Source: Sagittula marina (lineage in GTDB: Bacteria > Pseudomonadota > Alphaproteobacteria > Rhodobacterales > Rhodobacteraceae). Taken from it: DNA of 64,000 bases. Location of the stretch: assembly GCF_014196795.1 (NCBI RefSeq), contig NZ_JACIEJ010000006.1, forward strand, positions 124,001 to 188,000. The letters are read 5' to 3'. This document shows, piece after piece, positions 18,563-27,870 of the stretch (positions are counted from its first letter, which is position 1; each line of letters starts with the position of its first letter). The notes below the pieces were generated by a model. It made no database searches, was not told the DNA's origin, and worked only from the letters and a program-made list of their open reading frames with translations. A program made the translations under genes and the position numbers.

Positions 18563-18954
18563 GTCCGGGGGCCGTGCAGCTTCACGATGGCGCGGCGCAA
18601 GTCCTCTTGCAGCAGCACAAAATCCCGCTGCGCGGTCTTTTCGGCGCGACCGATCAGAACGTAGTCGTGGTCCGGCAAACCGATGTCGGCCAAAACGAGG
18701 CGCGCAATTTCGCGCAGGCGCCGCTTGGCCCGATTGCGCGCCACGGCGTTGCCCACCTTTTTGGAGCAGGTGAAGCCTATTCTCATCCCGTCTGCCTCGC
18801 CCTCGCCGCGCTGGCGGGCTTGCAAAAGGAAACCTTCGCACGGGACCCGACGCGCCTTGGCGGCGCGGAGAAAGTCGGCGCGTTTCGCGAGAACCTGAAA
18901 AGACGAAGAACCCGCCGCGGGGTGAGCCGGGGCGGGTGCTTGTGTCGTGACCAT
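18559..18954 (-). CDS. rnpA: Ribonuclease P protein component
   Basis: The basic protein cofactor of RNase P, which matures tRNA 5' ends. The 131-residue product has the N-terminal FQVLAKRADFLRAAKARRVP, IGFTCSKKVGNAVARNRAKR with the RNR signature, and LREIARLVLA. A short Ala/Pro/Thr-rich N-terminal extension precedes the domain. It lies 17 bp downstream of rpmH and overlaps yidD. Confidence 0.96.
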   Translation of the reverse strand: MVTTQAPAPAHPAAGSSSFQVLAKRADFLRAAKARRVPCEGFLLQARQRGEGEADGMRIGFTCSKKVGNAVARNRAKRRLREIARLVLADIGLPDHDYVLIGRAEKTAQRDFVLLQEDLRRAIVKLHGPRT

Positions 18955-18971
18955 GTGAAGGCCCGTCCGGA

Positions 18972-19106
18972 TCAGGCGCTCAGAACCTTGCGGCCACGTG
19001 CACGGCGCGCGTTCAGGATTTTGCGGCCTGCTTTGGTTGCCATGCGGGCACGGAAGCCGTGACGGCGCTTGCGGACGAGGTTCGAAGGTTGAAAAGTGCG
19101 TTTCAT
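18972..19106 (-). CDS. rpmH: 50S ribosomal protein L34
   Basis: A 44-residue very basic protein, [18 protein letters not shown] at the start, then [20 protein letters not shown], the complete L34 signature. It heads the rpmH-rnpA-yidD block on the minus strand. Its upstream region is divergent from the TVP38 gene. Confidence 0.98.
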   Translation of the reverse strand: MKRTFQPSNLVRKRRHGFRARMATKAGRKILNARRARGRKVLSA

Positions 19107-19515
19107 CGCGGCTACTCCGGGTTCATTGGAGGCGACGTGAGTCGCCGCCAGGGAAGTTCGAAGCCCGTCCTATAGGGGGGCTTCATTATTTTGTCAAATG
19201 TCCGATTGCCAGAACTGCGAAAAGATCTGCATCCCGGCCATTTTCGTGAATATACGAGCCGACGATCCGATAATACCCTATTCTACAGGTGAATTCAGGA
19301 CCGCGACAGACTGCGTTAAAGTGCAGCGGTTGGCCTTTGGGTCATGTTACAGCTTTTGCCAAATGCCGGCAGCCTATGTTTCAGTCGTGCGAGATTACGC
19401 GCGATTCCCTCACGGATGGGCTTTCTCGGATCAACCCCGCGTGAACCCGTGCGGCCAAGGGAGGCGGAGCCGTCACGTTTCAGGCAGATTGCCCGGAACG
19501 AAAGGCCCCAACACA
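19107..19515. other. Divergent intergenic region between rpmH and the TVP38 gene
   Basis: About 410 bp without a supported gene. It must hold the rpmH promoter (minus strand) and the start of the TVP38/reductase/kinase unit (plus strand). The stretch around 19240-19300 is less GC-rich than its surroundings. A plus-strand open frame runs through from 19198 in frame with the TVP38 gene, but its residues 1-106 look unlike protein. No riboswitch or RNA gene is recognised. Confidence 0.4.
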
Positions 19516-20262
19516 ATGAGCGATATGACAGAGACCGACGAGACTTCGGACCAGCCCAAGAGCTGGACGCGCCATTTGCCTCTGATCGTGATCGGCGTGG
19601 TGGCGGTGTTGGGGGCTTTTACCCTGCGCGACTACATCAGCTTTGACACCCTGGCGGCCAACCGTGAGGCGTTGCTGGCGCTGCGGGACACGCATTATGT
19701 GCTGATGGTGGCGGGATTTCTGGCGATCTACGTGGCGATCGTCGCGTTTTCCCTGCCGGGGGCGGCTGTGGCGTCGGTCACGGGTGGCTTCCTGTTCGGC
19801 CTTGCGGCGGGCACCGTCTATAATGTGTTGGCGGCCACCATTGGCGCGACGGGGATCTTTCTTGCGGCGCGGGCAGGTCTTGGGCGGACGTTGGCGGCAA
19901 AGGTGGACGCGGCGGAGGGCAATTGGAAGCGCATCCGCGACGGCTTGCGCGAGAATGAAATCTCCGTTTTGTTCATGTTGCGGCTGGTGCCGGCGGTGCC
20001 GTTCTTTGTCGCCAATCTTTTGCCTGCGCTGGTGGGCGTGAAACTGCGCAATTTCGTCATGACCACCGCGCTTGGCATCATTCCCGGTGCTCTGGTGTTC
20101 ACCTCGATCGGGGTCGGTCTGGGCGAAGTGTTCGACCGGGGGGAGCGGCCAGATCTGTCGCTGCTTTGGGCGCCGCATGTGATCGGGCCGATCCTTGGGT
20201 TGGCGGCGCTGTCCGCGTTGCCAATCGTCATCAAGGCCGTGCGCGGCAAGAAGGAGATCTGA
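19516..20262 (+). CDS. TVP38/TMEM64 family membrane protein
   Basis: A 248-residue inner-membrane protein of the VTT/SNARE-associated (DedA-like) superfamily. It has an N-terminal transmembrane segment (LPLIVIGVVAVLGAFTL), then the family core: AFSLPGAAVASVTGGFLFG, the amphipathic re-entrant region with FMLRLVPAVPFFVANLLPAL, and GIIPGALVFTSIGVGLG. Family members are thought to act as lipid scramblases or proton-coupled transporters; the substrate here is unknown. Its stop is one base before the ATG of the flavin reductase, a pairing often seen with mercuric-reductase-like proteins. Confidence 0.88.
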   Translation: MSDMTETDETSDQPKSWTRHLPLIVIGVVAVLGAFTLRDYISFDTLAANREALLALRDTHYVLMVAGFLAIYVAIVAFSLPGAAVASVTGGFLFGLAAGTVYNVLAATIGATGIFLAARAGLGRTLAAKVDAAEGNWKRIRDGLRENEISVLFMLRLVPAVPFFVANLLPALVGVKLRNFVMTTALGIIPGALVFTSIGVGLGEVFDRGERPDLSLLWAPHVIGPILGLAALSALPIVIKAVRGKKEI

Positions 20263-20263
20263 G

Positions 20264-21673
20264 ATGGATAGCCTGAGCTGTGACCTTTTGATTGTTGGTG
20301 CCGGATCAGGCGGCCTGTCGGTGGCTGCCGGGGCGGCGCAGATGGGCGCCGATGTGATCCTGCTCGAAGGCCATGAGATGGGCGGCGATTGTCTGAACTA
20401 CGGGTGTGTGCCGTCCAAAGCGCTGATTGCCGCCGCCGCGCGGGCGCAGGCGATGCGCGGGGCGGGGACATATGGCATCGCGCCTGTGGCACCGCAGGTC
20501 GATTACGCCGTTGCCAAGGACCATGTGCAGGAGGTTATCGCGCAGATCGCCCCGATGGACAGCGTCGAGCGGTTCGAGGGCTTTGGCGTGCGCGTGATCC
20601 GCGACTTCGGGGCTTTTGTGTCCGAGACGGAAATGGAGGCCGGCGGCTACCGCATCAGCGCGCGGCGGATTGTGCTGGCGACGGGCTCTTCGCCCTTTGT
20701 GCCGCCGATCGACGGGCTGGAGACGGTGCCCTACCTCACGAACGAGACGCTTTGGCAGCTGCGGGAGCAGCCCGCGCATCTGCTGATCATCGGCGGCGGC
20801 CCCATCGGGATGGAGATGGCACAGGCGCACGTGCGGCTCGGGTCCAAGGTCACCGTGATCGAAGGGGCCAAGGCGCTGGGACGCGATGATCCGGAGGCGG
20901 CCGCGCTGGTGATCGACCGTTTGCGCAGCGAAGGCGTGGAGATCGTCGAGGACGCCAAGGTCACCGCCGTGCGCGAGGGGATCACGGTGGAGGTTGAGGA
21001 TGGCCGCAGCTTCACCGGCTCTCATCTGCTGGTGGCCGTGGGGCGCAGGGCGAATACGGAGCGGCTGAACCTCGACGCTGCCGGGATCCAGACCACGCGC
21101 ACCGGCATCAAGGTGGATGACCGGCTGCGCACCTCGAATCGCCGTGTCTACGCCATTGGCGATGTGGCGGGCGGGATGCAGTTCACTCATCTGGCCGGGT
21201 ATCACGCGGGGCTCATCGTGCGTTCCGCCGTGCTGGGCCTGCCTGCGAAGGCGAAGACCGACCATATTCCGCGCGCCACCTATACACAGCCTGAACTGGC
21301 GCAGATCGGTCTGACAGAGGCCGAGGCGCAGCAGCGGCATGGTGACGCGCTGGAGGTTGCGCGCTTTGATTTTCACCATAATGACCGCCTGATCGCAGAA
21401 CGGCAGACGGCGGGTTTCATCAAGGCTATGGTGGTCAAAGGCAAGCCCGTCGGCGTCACCATCGTGGGGGCGCAAGCCGGCGAATTGGTGAACCTCTGGT
21501 CGCTTGTCATTGCCAACGGGCTGAAGATGAGCGCCGTGTCGAACATGGTTTCGCCCTATCCGACTGTCGGAGAGATTAACAAACGGGTTGCCGGTGCCTA
21601 TTTCACACCCAAGTTGTTTGAAAACGAAACCGTGAAAAAAGTTGTGCGGCTCGTGCAACGCTGGCTGCCATAA
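20264..21673 (+). CDS. Pyridine nucleotide-disulfide oxidoreductase (mercuric reductase/lipoamide dehydrogenase-like)
   Basis: A 469-residue class I flavin disulfide reductase. FAD site GAGSGG (residues about 10-15), redox-active disulfide GGDCLNYGCVPSKAL, NAD(P)-binding IIGGGPIGMEMA, second FAD stretch RRVYAIGDVAGG, and a C-terminal dimerisation domain. It lacks the C-terminal vicinal Cys pair and the N-terminal HMA domain of true MerA, so mercury reduction is not supported. ATG begins one base after the TVP38 stop, so the pair is translationally coupled. The substrate is unknown. Confidence 0.9.
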   Translation: MDSLSCDLLIVGAGSGGLSVAAGAAQMGADVILLEGHEMGGDCLNYGCVPSKALIAAAARAQAMRGAGTYGIAPVAPQVDYAVAKDHVQEVIAQIAPMDSVERFEGFGVRVIRDFGAFVSETEMEAGGYRISARRIVLATGSSPFVPPIDGLETVPYLTNETLWQLREQPAHLLIIGGGPIGMEMAQAHVRLGSKVTVIEGAKALGRDDPEAAALVIDRLRSEGVEIVEDAKVTAVREGITVEVEDGRSFTGSHLLVAVGRRANTERLNLDAAGIQTTRTGIKVDDRLRTSNRRVYAIGDVAGGMQFTHLAGYHAGLIVRSAVLGLPAKAKTDHIPRATYTQPELAQIGLTEAEAQQRHGDALEVARFDFHHNDRLIAERQTAGFIKAMVVKGKPVGVTIVGAQAGELVNLWSLVIANGLKMSAVSNMVSPYPTVGEINKRVAGAYFTPKLFENETVKKVVRLVQRWLP

Positions 21674-21680
21674 GGTCCTG

Positions 21681-23063
21681 ATGCTCAATTCGCTCTCCGG
21701 TCGCTTCCTGATACTGACAGTCGTCTTCGTGATGCTGGCGGAGGTGCTGATTTTTGTGCCTTCCGTGGCGCGCTTCCGCGAAGATTACCTGCTGGCACGG
21801 CTGGAGCGTGCGCAGATCGCCTCGCTTGCCTTGCTGGCCGATGAGATGCTGTCGGAGGAGTTGGAGCGCGAGCTGCTCGACAATGCCGGCGTCTACAACG
21901 TGGTGCTGCGGCGCGACACCATGCGGCAATTGGTGCTGAGCTCGCCGATTCCCGGTGAGGTCGATAAATCCTTTGATCTGCGCGAAGCAGGGCCGCTCGA
22001 CCTGATGCGCGATGCGATGCTGCGGCTGTGGGATACGCAGCCGGGCATTATTCGGGTGATCGGTGCGCCTTCGCTGGATGCGGGGCAGTTGATCGAAGTC
22101 ACCATGGACACGGCGGGCCTGCGGGTGGCGATGCTGGACTATGGTCTGCGCGTTCTGTTCCTGTCTGCCGTGATCTCCATCGTCACTGCGTGTCTGCTGT
22201 TCATGGCGGTGCGGCGGCTGATCGTGCGCCCGATGAAGGGCGTGATCGGGCACATGAAACGCTATGCCGAAGCGCCGGAGGACGCGCGCCGCATCATCAC
22301 GCCACAGGCCACGGTGCGCGAACTGCGCGAGGCAGAGACCGCGCTGCAAGCCATGGAAACCCAATTGACGCAGGCGTTGCGGCAAAAAGAGCGCCTGGCC
22401 CAGCTGGGGGGCGCGGTGGCACGGGTCAGCCATGATCTGCGCAATATCCTGACCTCGGCGCAGTTGTTCACCGACAGGATCGAGATGTCCGAAGATCCTG
22501 CCGTGAAACGCATGGCGCCGAAGTTGGTGAACTCCATCACCCGTGCGGTCAGTTTGTGCGAGAACACCCTGGCCTTTGGCCGCGCGGAGGAGCCCGCGCC
22601 GGTGCTGTCGCTGTTCAACCTGTCGGAGCTGGCCTCCGAGGTTCTGGAGGCGGAGCGGCTGGCCATCGGGGAAGAGGACATTTCCCTGTCGGAGGACATT
22701 CCTGCCAGCCTGGTGATTCGTGGCGACCCCGAACAGCTTTATCGCGCGCTGGCCAATCTGGTGCGCAATGCCCGTCAGGCGATTGTCGCCACCGGCGACG
22801 CGGGAGAGATTTCCGTGGCCGCCTGGGCGGAGGATGACGCCTGGATCATCGAAGTGACCGACACCGGGCCGGGTCTGCCGCCAAAAGCACGCGAACATCT
22901 GTTCCAACCCTTCCAGGGAGGGGTGCGGAAGGGGGGCTCCGGTCTGGGGTTGGCAATCGTATCGGAGCTGATCCGCGGGCATGGCGGTATGCTGGCGCTG
23001 AAAAGAACCGATGAAACAGGCACTTGCTTTGAAATTCGCCTGCCGATGGGCGAAATGTCATAA
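21681..23063 (+). CDS. Sensor histidine kinase (orphan)
   Basis: A 460-residue membrane kinase. Two transmembrane helices (about residues 5-28 and 150-173) flank a periplasmic sensor region. A HAMP-like linker follows (LIVRPMKGVIGHMKRYA), then a HisKA-type dimerisation helix with ARVSHDLRNILTS (phospho-accepting His), and an ATPase domain with the N box LVRNARQAI, G1 DTGPGLPP and G2 GSGLGLAIVSEL. No response regulator is adjacent; the next feature is tRNA-Arg. Start ATG lies seven bases after the reductase stop, so it is part of the TVP38/reductase operon. Confidence 0.9.
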   Translation: MLNSLSGRFLILTVVFVMLAEVLIFVPSVARFREDYLLARLERAQIASLALLADEMLSEELERELLDNAGVYNVVLRRDTMRQLVLSSPIPGEVDKSFDLREAGPLDLMRDAMLRLWDTQPGIIRVIGAPSLDAGQLIEVTMDTAGLRVAMLDYGLRVLFLSAVISIVTACLLFMAVRRLIVRPMKGVIGHMKRYAEAPEDARRIITPQATVRELREAETALQAMETQLTQALRQKERLAQLGGAVARVSHDLRNILTSAQLFTDRIEMSEDPAVKRMAPKLVNSITRAVSLCENTLAFGRAEEPAPVLSLFNLSELASEVLEAERLAIGEEDISLSEDIPASLVIRGDPEQLYRALANLVRNARQAIVATGDAGEISVAAWAEDDAWIIEVTDTGPGLPPKAREHLFQPFQGGVRKGGSGLGLAIVSELIRGHGGMLALKRTDETGTCFEIRLPMGEMS

Positions 23064-23118
23064 AAAATCGAAAAAGGCGCTTGCGCCCTCCGCGCGGCAT
23101 ATGTATTCCCCGCCTCAC

Positions 23119-23195
23119 GGACCGATAGCTCAGCTGGATAGAGTACTTGACTACGAATCAAGGGGTCGGGGGTTCGAATCCTCCTCGGTCCGCCA
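23119..23195 (+). tRNA. tRNA-Arg (anticodon ACG)
   Basis: A 77-base cloverleaf: acceptor GGACCGA pairs with TCGGTCC, D arm with AGCTCAGCTGGATAGAGT, anticodon stem CTTGA/TCAAG enclosing loop CTACGAA with ACG, T arm GGGGGTTCGAATCCTCC and an encoded CCA end at 23193-23195. It marks the left boundary of the accessory island; no copy of its 3' end was found on the far side. Confidence 0.97.
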
Positions 23196-23208
23196 TAATT
23201 CAAATTGT

Positions 23209-23252
23209 GGGGTGTCAGGCAAAACTGACTTTCATGTCAGATGCCTGACCCC
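23209..23252. repeat. Imperfect palindrome next to tRNA-Arg, possible transposon end
   Basis: GTCAGGCA (23214-23221) pairs with TGCCTGAC (23242-23249), and inside it CTGAC (23225-23229) pairs with GTCAG (23236-23240); GGGG and CCC extend the outer stem. TGTCAG occurs twice, at 23213 and 23235, 22 bp apart, which resembles the repeated transposase sites at the ends of Tn7-like elements. It starts 14 bp after tRNA-Arg. No matching copy was located at the other side of the island, so its role remains a hypothesis; a transcription terminator without T-run is the alternative. Confidence 0.35.
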
Positions 23253-23351
23253 GCAGGCGGAAGTTCCAGGACGCGGAGTGGCGTTGCCCAGTTGAGCTCG
23301 CGATCGTAAGGTCAGGACGTTCCTGCCTTTGTCTGATCCCGGAAGTCTCGT

Positions 23352-24910
23352 TTGGCCAAGAGCCTCTCTGCCATCCCTGGAAATACCTTTCCTCAGTTGC
23401 CGCTGACCGTGCCGCATGCCGCGTTCGAGCCGGCTTCGTCTTTGCTGTCCCGAATCGCGGCGAGGGGCGGCGCAAGCTCCATGCAGCGATTCTGCGGCGA
23501 CATTGCCTTTCCGGTCGATCCCTTGTTCCGCGGTGAGAAGGTCGCGATAGGGCAATTGGCGCAGCTGGCCGGGTGCGATGCGGCTGCGTTGGAATGGGTG
23601 TCAGTCCGCCACTTCGGGAAAGGGCATTTCCGACTGCGAGACGAATTTGCCTCCCTCCAGAGCTTTCAGCGCCTGCGTGTCCGTGTCTGTCCGGAGTGTG
23701 TAAGGGCGGAGGCGTCGACTGCAGCTGAATCGTGGCGTGTTCCGCGCCGCCTGCAGTGGAAATTCTCGTCGATCAGAAGCTGCCCGGAGCAGGATGTATG
23801 CTCGTGACCCTCCCGCCAGAGAAGTTTAGTAAAGGTGCCAGGGACTTTTCGGCGCAGCTTCGGAAGCATTACGGGTGGCTCTTGGATCAGCCGATGATCC
23901 CCGCAGACCTCAGCCCTTTCGAGCAGTACCTCACCGACCGCATCCTGAAAGGGCGGGGCGATCGATGGATCGACCGTCTCGAGCTCAATGTGGTATCGCG
24001 CGCATGCGAGGTGTTGGGGCTGCGCATTGCTAAGGGGCCAGACGCCTCGCTAGCGGGGCACAGAGGGGCTGATTGGGTGAGTTTCGGTGGCTACGGCTAC
24101 GACGTGCTGAAAGACGGCCCTGTGGCCCTCTCAGACTGCCTCGCGGCGTTGTCGCGTGAGGACGGGGTGGATGGGCGTTTCTTCGGTCGTGTTTTCGGTC
24201 CCTGGACCACGTGGCTGAAAAGCCGGAGCCTCGGTGACGAATTCGAACCCCTGCGTGACGTCGTGCGGCGGCACGTCTTCGACCATTTCTCTGTCAGAAG
24301 AGGAGTGCTGGTGCTTGGGGTGCCGTCGGAGGGAAAGGCTTCGTCGAACGCAGAGAAGCCATTTCCGCTCAAGCGCTTCGCCAAGCGCAACGCAGAGGAC
24401 TTGGTGCGCCGCGGCCTCGCAAAGCGTCAGCCTGATGGCAGCATTGTTCCGATGGGCTTTGTCACACAGCGAATGCTTGAGGCATACGAGCGCGAAAAGA
24501 AGTTCTTTCCAGCTCGTAAGGGCTCGGGTGCAAGCGTAGCTGGCGAGGCGCATGGTGCCGACGGCGCAGCGGTAGAGGGTGAAGCCCATCTCTCCATCAG
24601 CGCCGTCGCACAGAAGCTACGAGTCACCGCAAAGACGGTGGGGTACCTCGTTGAAAACGGATTGCTGCACGGTGCGGATGCTTCGGAGCTCTACCGTCGA
24701 GGGGCAACCGTAGTTACCGCTGGTAGTCTGATGCAGTTCCGCGAAATCTTTATATCTTTGGGCGAGCTTGCCGACGTCGCTCGGCGCCCACAGGGCGCTT
24801 TGTCTATGAAACTGAGAAATGCAGACGTGGCCCTCTTGGCGATGCCACACGACTTGAGCAGAATTTTCTGGCGCGAGGACGTGCGCGCCTACGTCGCGAC
24901 CGAGCAGTAA
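23352..24910 (+). pseudogene. tniQ: TniQ-family transposon targeting protein, broken by a one-base deletion
   Basis: Two reading frames together give one TniQ protein of about 520 residues. The first (23352 to about 23791) carries the TniQ start LPLTVPHAAFEPASSLLSRIA and the first zinc-ribbon pair CPEC. The second (about 23792-24910) carries the rest, including helix-turn-helix-like ISAVAQKLRVTAKTVGYL near the C-terminus. At the joint, frame one reads CPEQD and soon stops; adding a base between 23791 and 23792 gives CPEHGCML, restoring the expected CxxH ligand. TniQ/TnsD proteins choose the insertion site and bind TnsC. The first frame begins at TTG; upstream alternatives are not clear. It may be left from the element that targeted the tRNA. 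Confidence 0.75.
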
Positions 24911-25285
24911 CATTTCGGCCCAGAGCTGACATCGCGCACAAATCCTGCCCGCTGGAGTGCGACCTTTCAAACCGGCCGTTTGCTGAGCCTTGACCTTGCT
25001 TGCCGCTTCTTATCTCCACAGCGTCAACATGCGTACGCACCTCATGCCTTCAGAGGCAGGTGCGTCAGATTGCAGTTCGCACTGTTCGGGAAGCTCGGTT
25101 GAGGGGGCGGCGAAAATCACTTGTAGATTCAGCTTGTTATGTTCGCTAGAAGTTTCTCTTTAGTACTCTAGGCTATCAACAAATTAAGATCGGCATAGGA
25201 TAATGAAGTTCGCAGCAATAGGGACTTGCTGAAAATCCTTTGCAGCACAGAAGCATCGATCCCAATCTGAGGATTAAACTACACC
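24911..25285. other. Intergenic region before the AIPR gene
   Basis: 375 bp without a gene. A hairpin at about 25035-25065 (ACGCACC with GGTGCGT, inner TGCC with GGCA) may end the tniQ transcript. From about 25120 the sequence becomes AT-richer, including GTTATGTTC and TAGTACTCTAGGCTATC, and is the likely promoter zone of the AIPR gene, though no clear -35/-10 pair can be assigned. Confidence 0.4.
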
Positions 25286-26965
25286 ATGAATCCGATTTCA
25301 AAGATGGATTGGGAAATCATCGACGCGAGAGTGTCGAGAACCTGCGAGAAACATCAGTTTGCTAAGAAGACAGTGGGTTTCCTTGCGATCGTCTTGGGCC
25401 AAATTTTTCCTGGACATGATGATCAGCTGCAAGAGATTATCACCGATGGCCCCGACGATCGTGGGATCGACGCCGTTCATATCATTGAAAGCGAAAGCAG
25501 TGCCGAGGTCTTTCTGTTCCAGTCGAAGTATCGGGAGAGCCAAGGCACTTGCCATAAGACAATCAACGACACAGAAATTCTGAAAGTTTCCCTTTTCCTT
25601 AACGAGCTGTTCGAAAAATCAGAAGGTTTGGCTACCAGTGGGAATTTTCGGCTTCAGGAAGCTGTTCGACGAATTTGGGACCTCCACAACAAGGGCAAGA
25701 TCTGCCGCTACAAGGCGATCTTCTGTTCGAATGGCGAGGGCTTCTCGACCTCAGCCTTAGGAATTATCGAGAGCATAAAGGCGTCACATTCATCTGTTTC
25801 GTTTGAGTTCTATGGCGGCCACAGTGTCATTCAGGCCATGGCGGGCGAAGGTCGAGCGCGCGCAGATGGTCAATTGCAGGTCATTGGCCGAGAAATCCTT
25901 GAGCGATCTGATGGTGATGTCAGAGGTGCGATTGCGTCAATTGATGCAATGTCCTTTGTCGATCTGATCACCGAAGATGATGGCGAAACCATCAAACGAC
26001 ACCTGTTTGATGACAACCTACGCGTGTTCCTCGGAAGCAAGGGCGGCTTCAATCAGGCGATCATTTCGACCGCGACCTCGAACGACAGCTACCTGTTCTG
26101 GTATCTGAACAATGGCGTCACGATTACCTGCAAGAGCTTTTCCTACAACAAGGGGCATACCAATCCGAAATTGGTCTTCAAAGACTTCCAGATCGTCAAC
26201 GGTGCGCAAACCTCGCACTCACTAGTTGAGGCCGCGCGAACCGACCCCGAGGCACTGTCTGATGTTGTCGTAATGGTGCGCATGTATGCAACCGATCGGT
26301 CAGATATCGCGGAGAGGGTGGCCGTTGCGACCAATAGTCAGGCGCGTATTCAAAGCCGTGATCTCATGTCGAACCATGAAGTCTTGAAAAAGCTGGAGCT
26401 TGCGTTCAAGGAGAAGGGCTACTTCTTTGAGCGCAAGAAGAATATGCACTCTGAGCAGCCAGACGATAAGAGGATCGACGCCCTGAAGTTGGGGCAGATC
26501 ATCTTGTCGTTTGATCTCAGAGAACCGGATCGGGCCAAGACTGAATCAGACTCAATTTTCGATGCCCGCTTCCAGCAGATATTTGGCAGCCGCCAGAACA
26601 TCGATGAGTTGATCAAACTTTATCGGATCTATGGAATCATCGAAGAACTTCGCGATGCCTACCAAGCAAAGTTTGGCTCGTCGCCTGAAAGCGGACACGA
26701 GCATCAGTACCTAGTCTATGGGCAGTGGTTTATTCTCTTCGCGTGCAAGCTTCTCCACGTGAAGTCTCAAAAGGCCGAGGTGCCCGAGGGAGACTCCGCG
26801 CTTGAGCTAGTAGAGGAGGCCATTCGTCGTGTTGCGGCTGCCTGCAGCCAGCAGAAAGCGGTCGCTCACTATCAGATGTTCAGAAGCCCAAGAACCAAGG
26901 AACGCATTCTTGGTGAGATCAGCGCAAAGCAGATAGATTTCTTTGATCTCTTGGCGGTTTCGTAG
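25286..26965 (+). CDS. AIPR-family protein, probable abortive-infection phage defence
   Basis: A 559-residue protein. The region from about residue 250 to 350 carries the AIPR (PF10592) hallmarks: FWYLNNGVTITCK, FKDFQIVNGAQTSHSLVEA, then MVRMYATD and ATNSQARIQSRDL. The N-terminal part (DDRGIDAVHI and VFLFQSKYR, residues 50-90) looks like a degenerate PD-(D/E)xK nuclease fold, with the D...QxK arrangement, which is common upstream of AIPR domains. AIPR proteins were linked to phage resistance by abortive infection, so a nuclease-based defence is likely. It stands alone, with its own upstream region and an AT-richer composition than the core. Confidence 0.78.
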   Translation: MNPISKMDWEIIDARVSRTCEKHQFAKKTVGFLAIVLGQIFPGHDDQLQEIITDGPDDRGIDAVHIIESESSAEVFLFQSKYRESQGTCHKTINDTEILKVSLFLNELFEKSEGLATSGNFRLQEAVRRIWDLHNKGKICRYKAIFCSNGEGFSTSALGIIESIKASHSSVSFEFYGGHSVIQAMAGEGRARADGQLQVIGREILERSDGDVRGAIASIDAMSFVDLITEDDGETIKRHLFDDNLRVFLGSKGGFNQAIISTATSNDSYLFWYLNNGVTITCKSFSYNKGHTNPKLVFKDFQIVNGAQTSHSLVEAARTDPEALSDVVVMVRMYATDRSDIAERVAVATNSQARIQSRDLMSNHEVLKKLELAFKEKGYFFERKKNMHSEQPDDKRIDALKLGQIILSFDLREPDRAKTESDSIFDARFQQIFGSRQNIDELIKLYRIYGIIEELRDAYQAKFGSSPESGHEHQYLVYGQWFILFACKLLHVKSQKAEVPEGDSALELVEEAIRRVAAACSQQKAVAHYQMFRSPRTKERILGEISAKQIDFFDLLAVS

Positions 26966-27146
26966 TCAATTCTGGAGCTCAAGTTTGGTCGCGCGGATGG
27001 GGGGCAAAAATTGCCCTTACCGCGAGCCACTCATCGCGAAAGACCGGCGCGTTGCGTTTCTGGCAGACTACGGGGCACACTAGAGCATCCGTTCGCCCAG
27101 ATCACAGTGAACGACCGCTTCCCGCCATATTGACCGCCAACGCGCC

Positions 27147-27752
27147 TTAGAGAGCCCTTCTCCCCCTATTGCCCGTTAGAATATGTCTGGCGGCCTTGAG
27201 TACGGGCAGCTCGGCAACGACTGAAAACAGGAAGAGCACGATCACACAGAAGGCTCCGATGAATGCCCAGTCCGTGCCGTTGACCCCGAAGCCAAAGGGG
27301 AGCCCCAGCCCCAGCGCGACATGCTTCGCGGCGAAGTACAGCGTTGCGCTGAGAAACGCGTAGTCGCGGGCTTTCAGAAGATGCTGGCCAAGGGGAGAGT
27401 AGTTCCGCTCCCTGGATTCCAGACCCTCTCTCCTAAGCTTCAGCCAGCAATCTTCCTCCGCCCCAGTCACTGCCGTTGCGCTTGGAGACAGCTCAGCGCC
27501 GTCCAGCCCAATCGCGGCGGCCATTTGGTCGCTGGCAAGAGGGTCGATCTTGAATAGCTGAATGATGGTCAGCCGCGCAGCCTGGGGCAGCTCGCGTTCC
27601 CCGTGCTCATAGCGGCGTAGGGTGCGGTCCGAGAACCCTATGGCCGCGGCGAACTGGGCTTGGCTCAGTCCCGTGGACGCACGAATGGCCAGGAGGTTGG
27701 CCGCACCAAGCCGCTGAGCGATCGATTCGTGATCTTCCTGTGGCGTGACCAA
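27147..27752 (-). CDS. XRE-family regulator with C-terminal membrane segments
   Basis: A 201-residue protein: N-terminal helix-turn-helix (residues about 15-70, with RASTGLSQAQFAAAIGFSDRTLRRYEHGER), a linker, and two hydrophobic helices near the C-terminus (about 130-150 and 160-185). It is divergent from a Ner-like regulator and the transposition operon, and a 30-bp palindrome lies between them, so it probably acts as the element's repressor. A membrane-bound repressor is unusual for a transposon and could respond to envelope state; that is inference. Confidence 0.75.
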   Translation of the reverse strand: MVTPQEDHESIAQRLGAANLLAIRASTGLSQAQFAAAIGFSDRTLRRYEHGERELPQAARLTIIQLFKIDPLASDQMAAAIGLDGAELSPSATAVTGAEEDCWLKLRREGLESRERNYSPLGQHLLKARDYAFLSATLYFAAKHVALGLGLPFGFGVNGTDWAFIGAFCVIVLFLFSVVAELPVLKAARHILTGNRGRRAL

Positions 27753-27840
27753 ATCCGCTGATCCGATGTCTGAGCTGTTTACCCTTATCAGGAACCTTAG
27801 CTCGGAATGCTGGCCAGCGGTTAGGAAAACAAGGGCATCG

Positions 27841-27870
27841 GACCGTTTGGTCCGTGCGGACCAAATGGTC
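27841..27870. promoter_or_regulatory. 30-bp palindrome, candidate operator of the transposon switch
   Basis: GACCGTTTGGTCCG (27841-27854) and CGGACCAAATGGTC (27857-27870) are reverse complements with one mismatch, separated by TG. Each half itself holds GGACC and GGTCC, giving four GGWCC-like cores in 34 bp. It lies between the divergent XRE gene and the Ner-like gene, the place where Mu-type repressors act. Confidence 0.65.

Noticed and set aside
23119-23195. Integrase-type attachment site in tRNA-Arg
   Set aside because: No tyrosine or serine recombinase gene and no repeat of the tRNA 3' end are found in the island.
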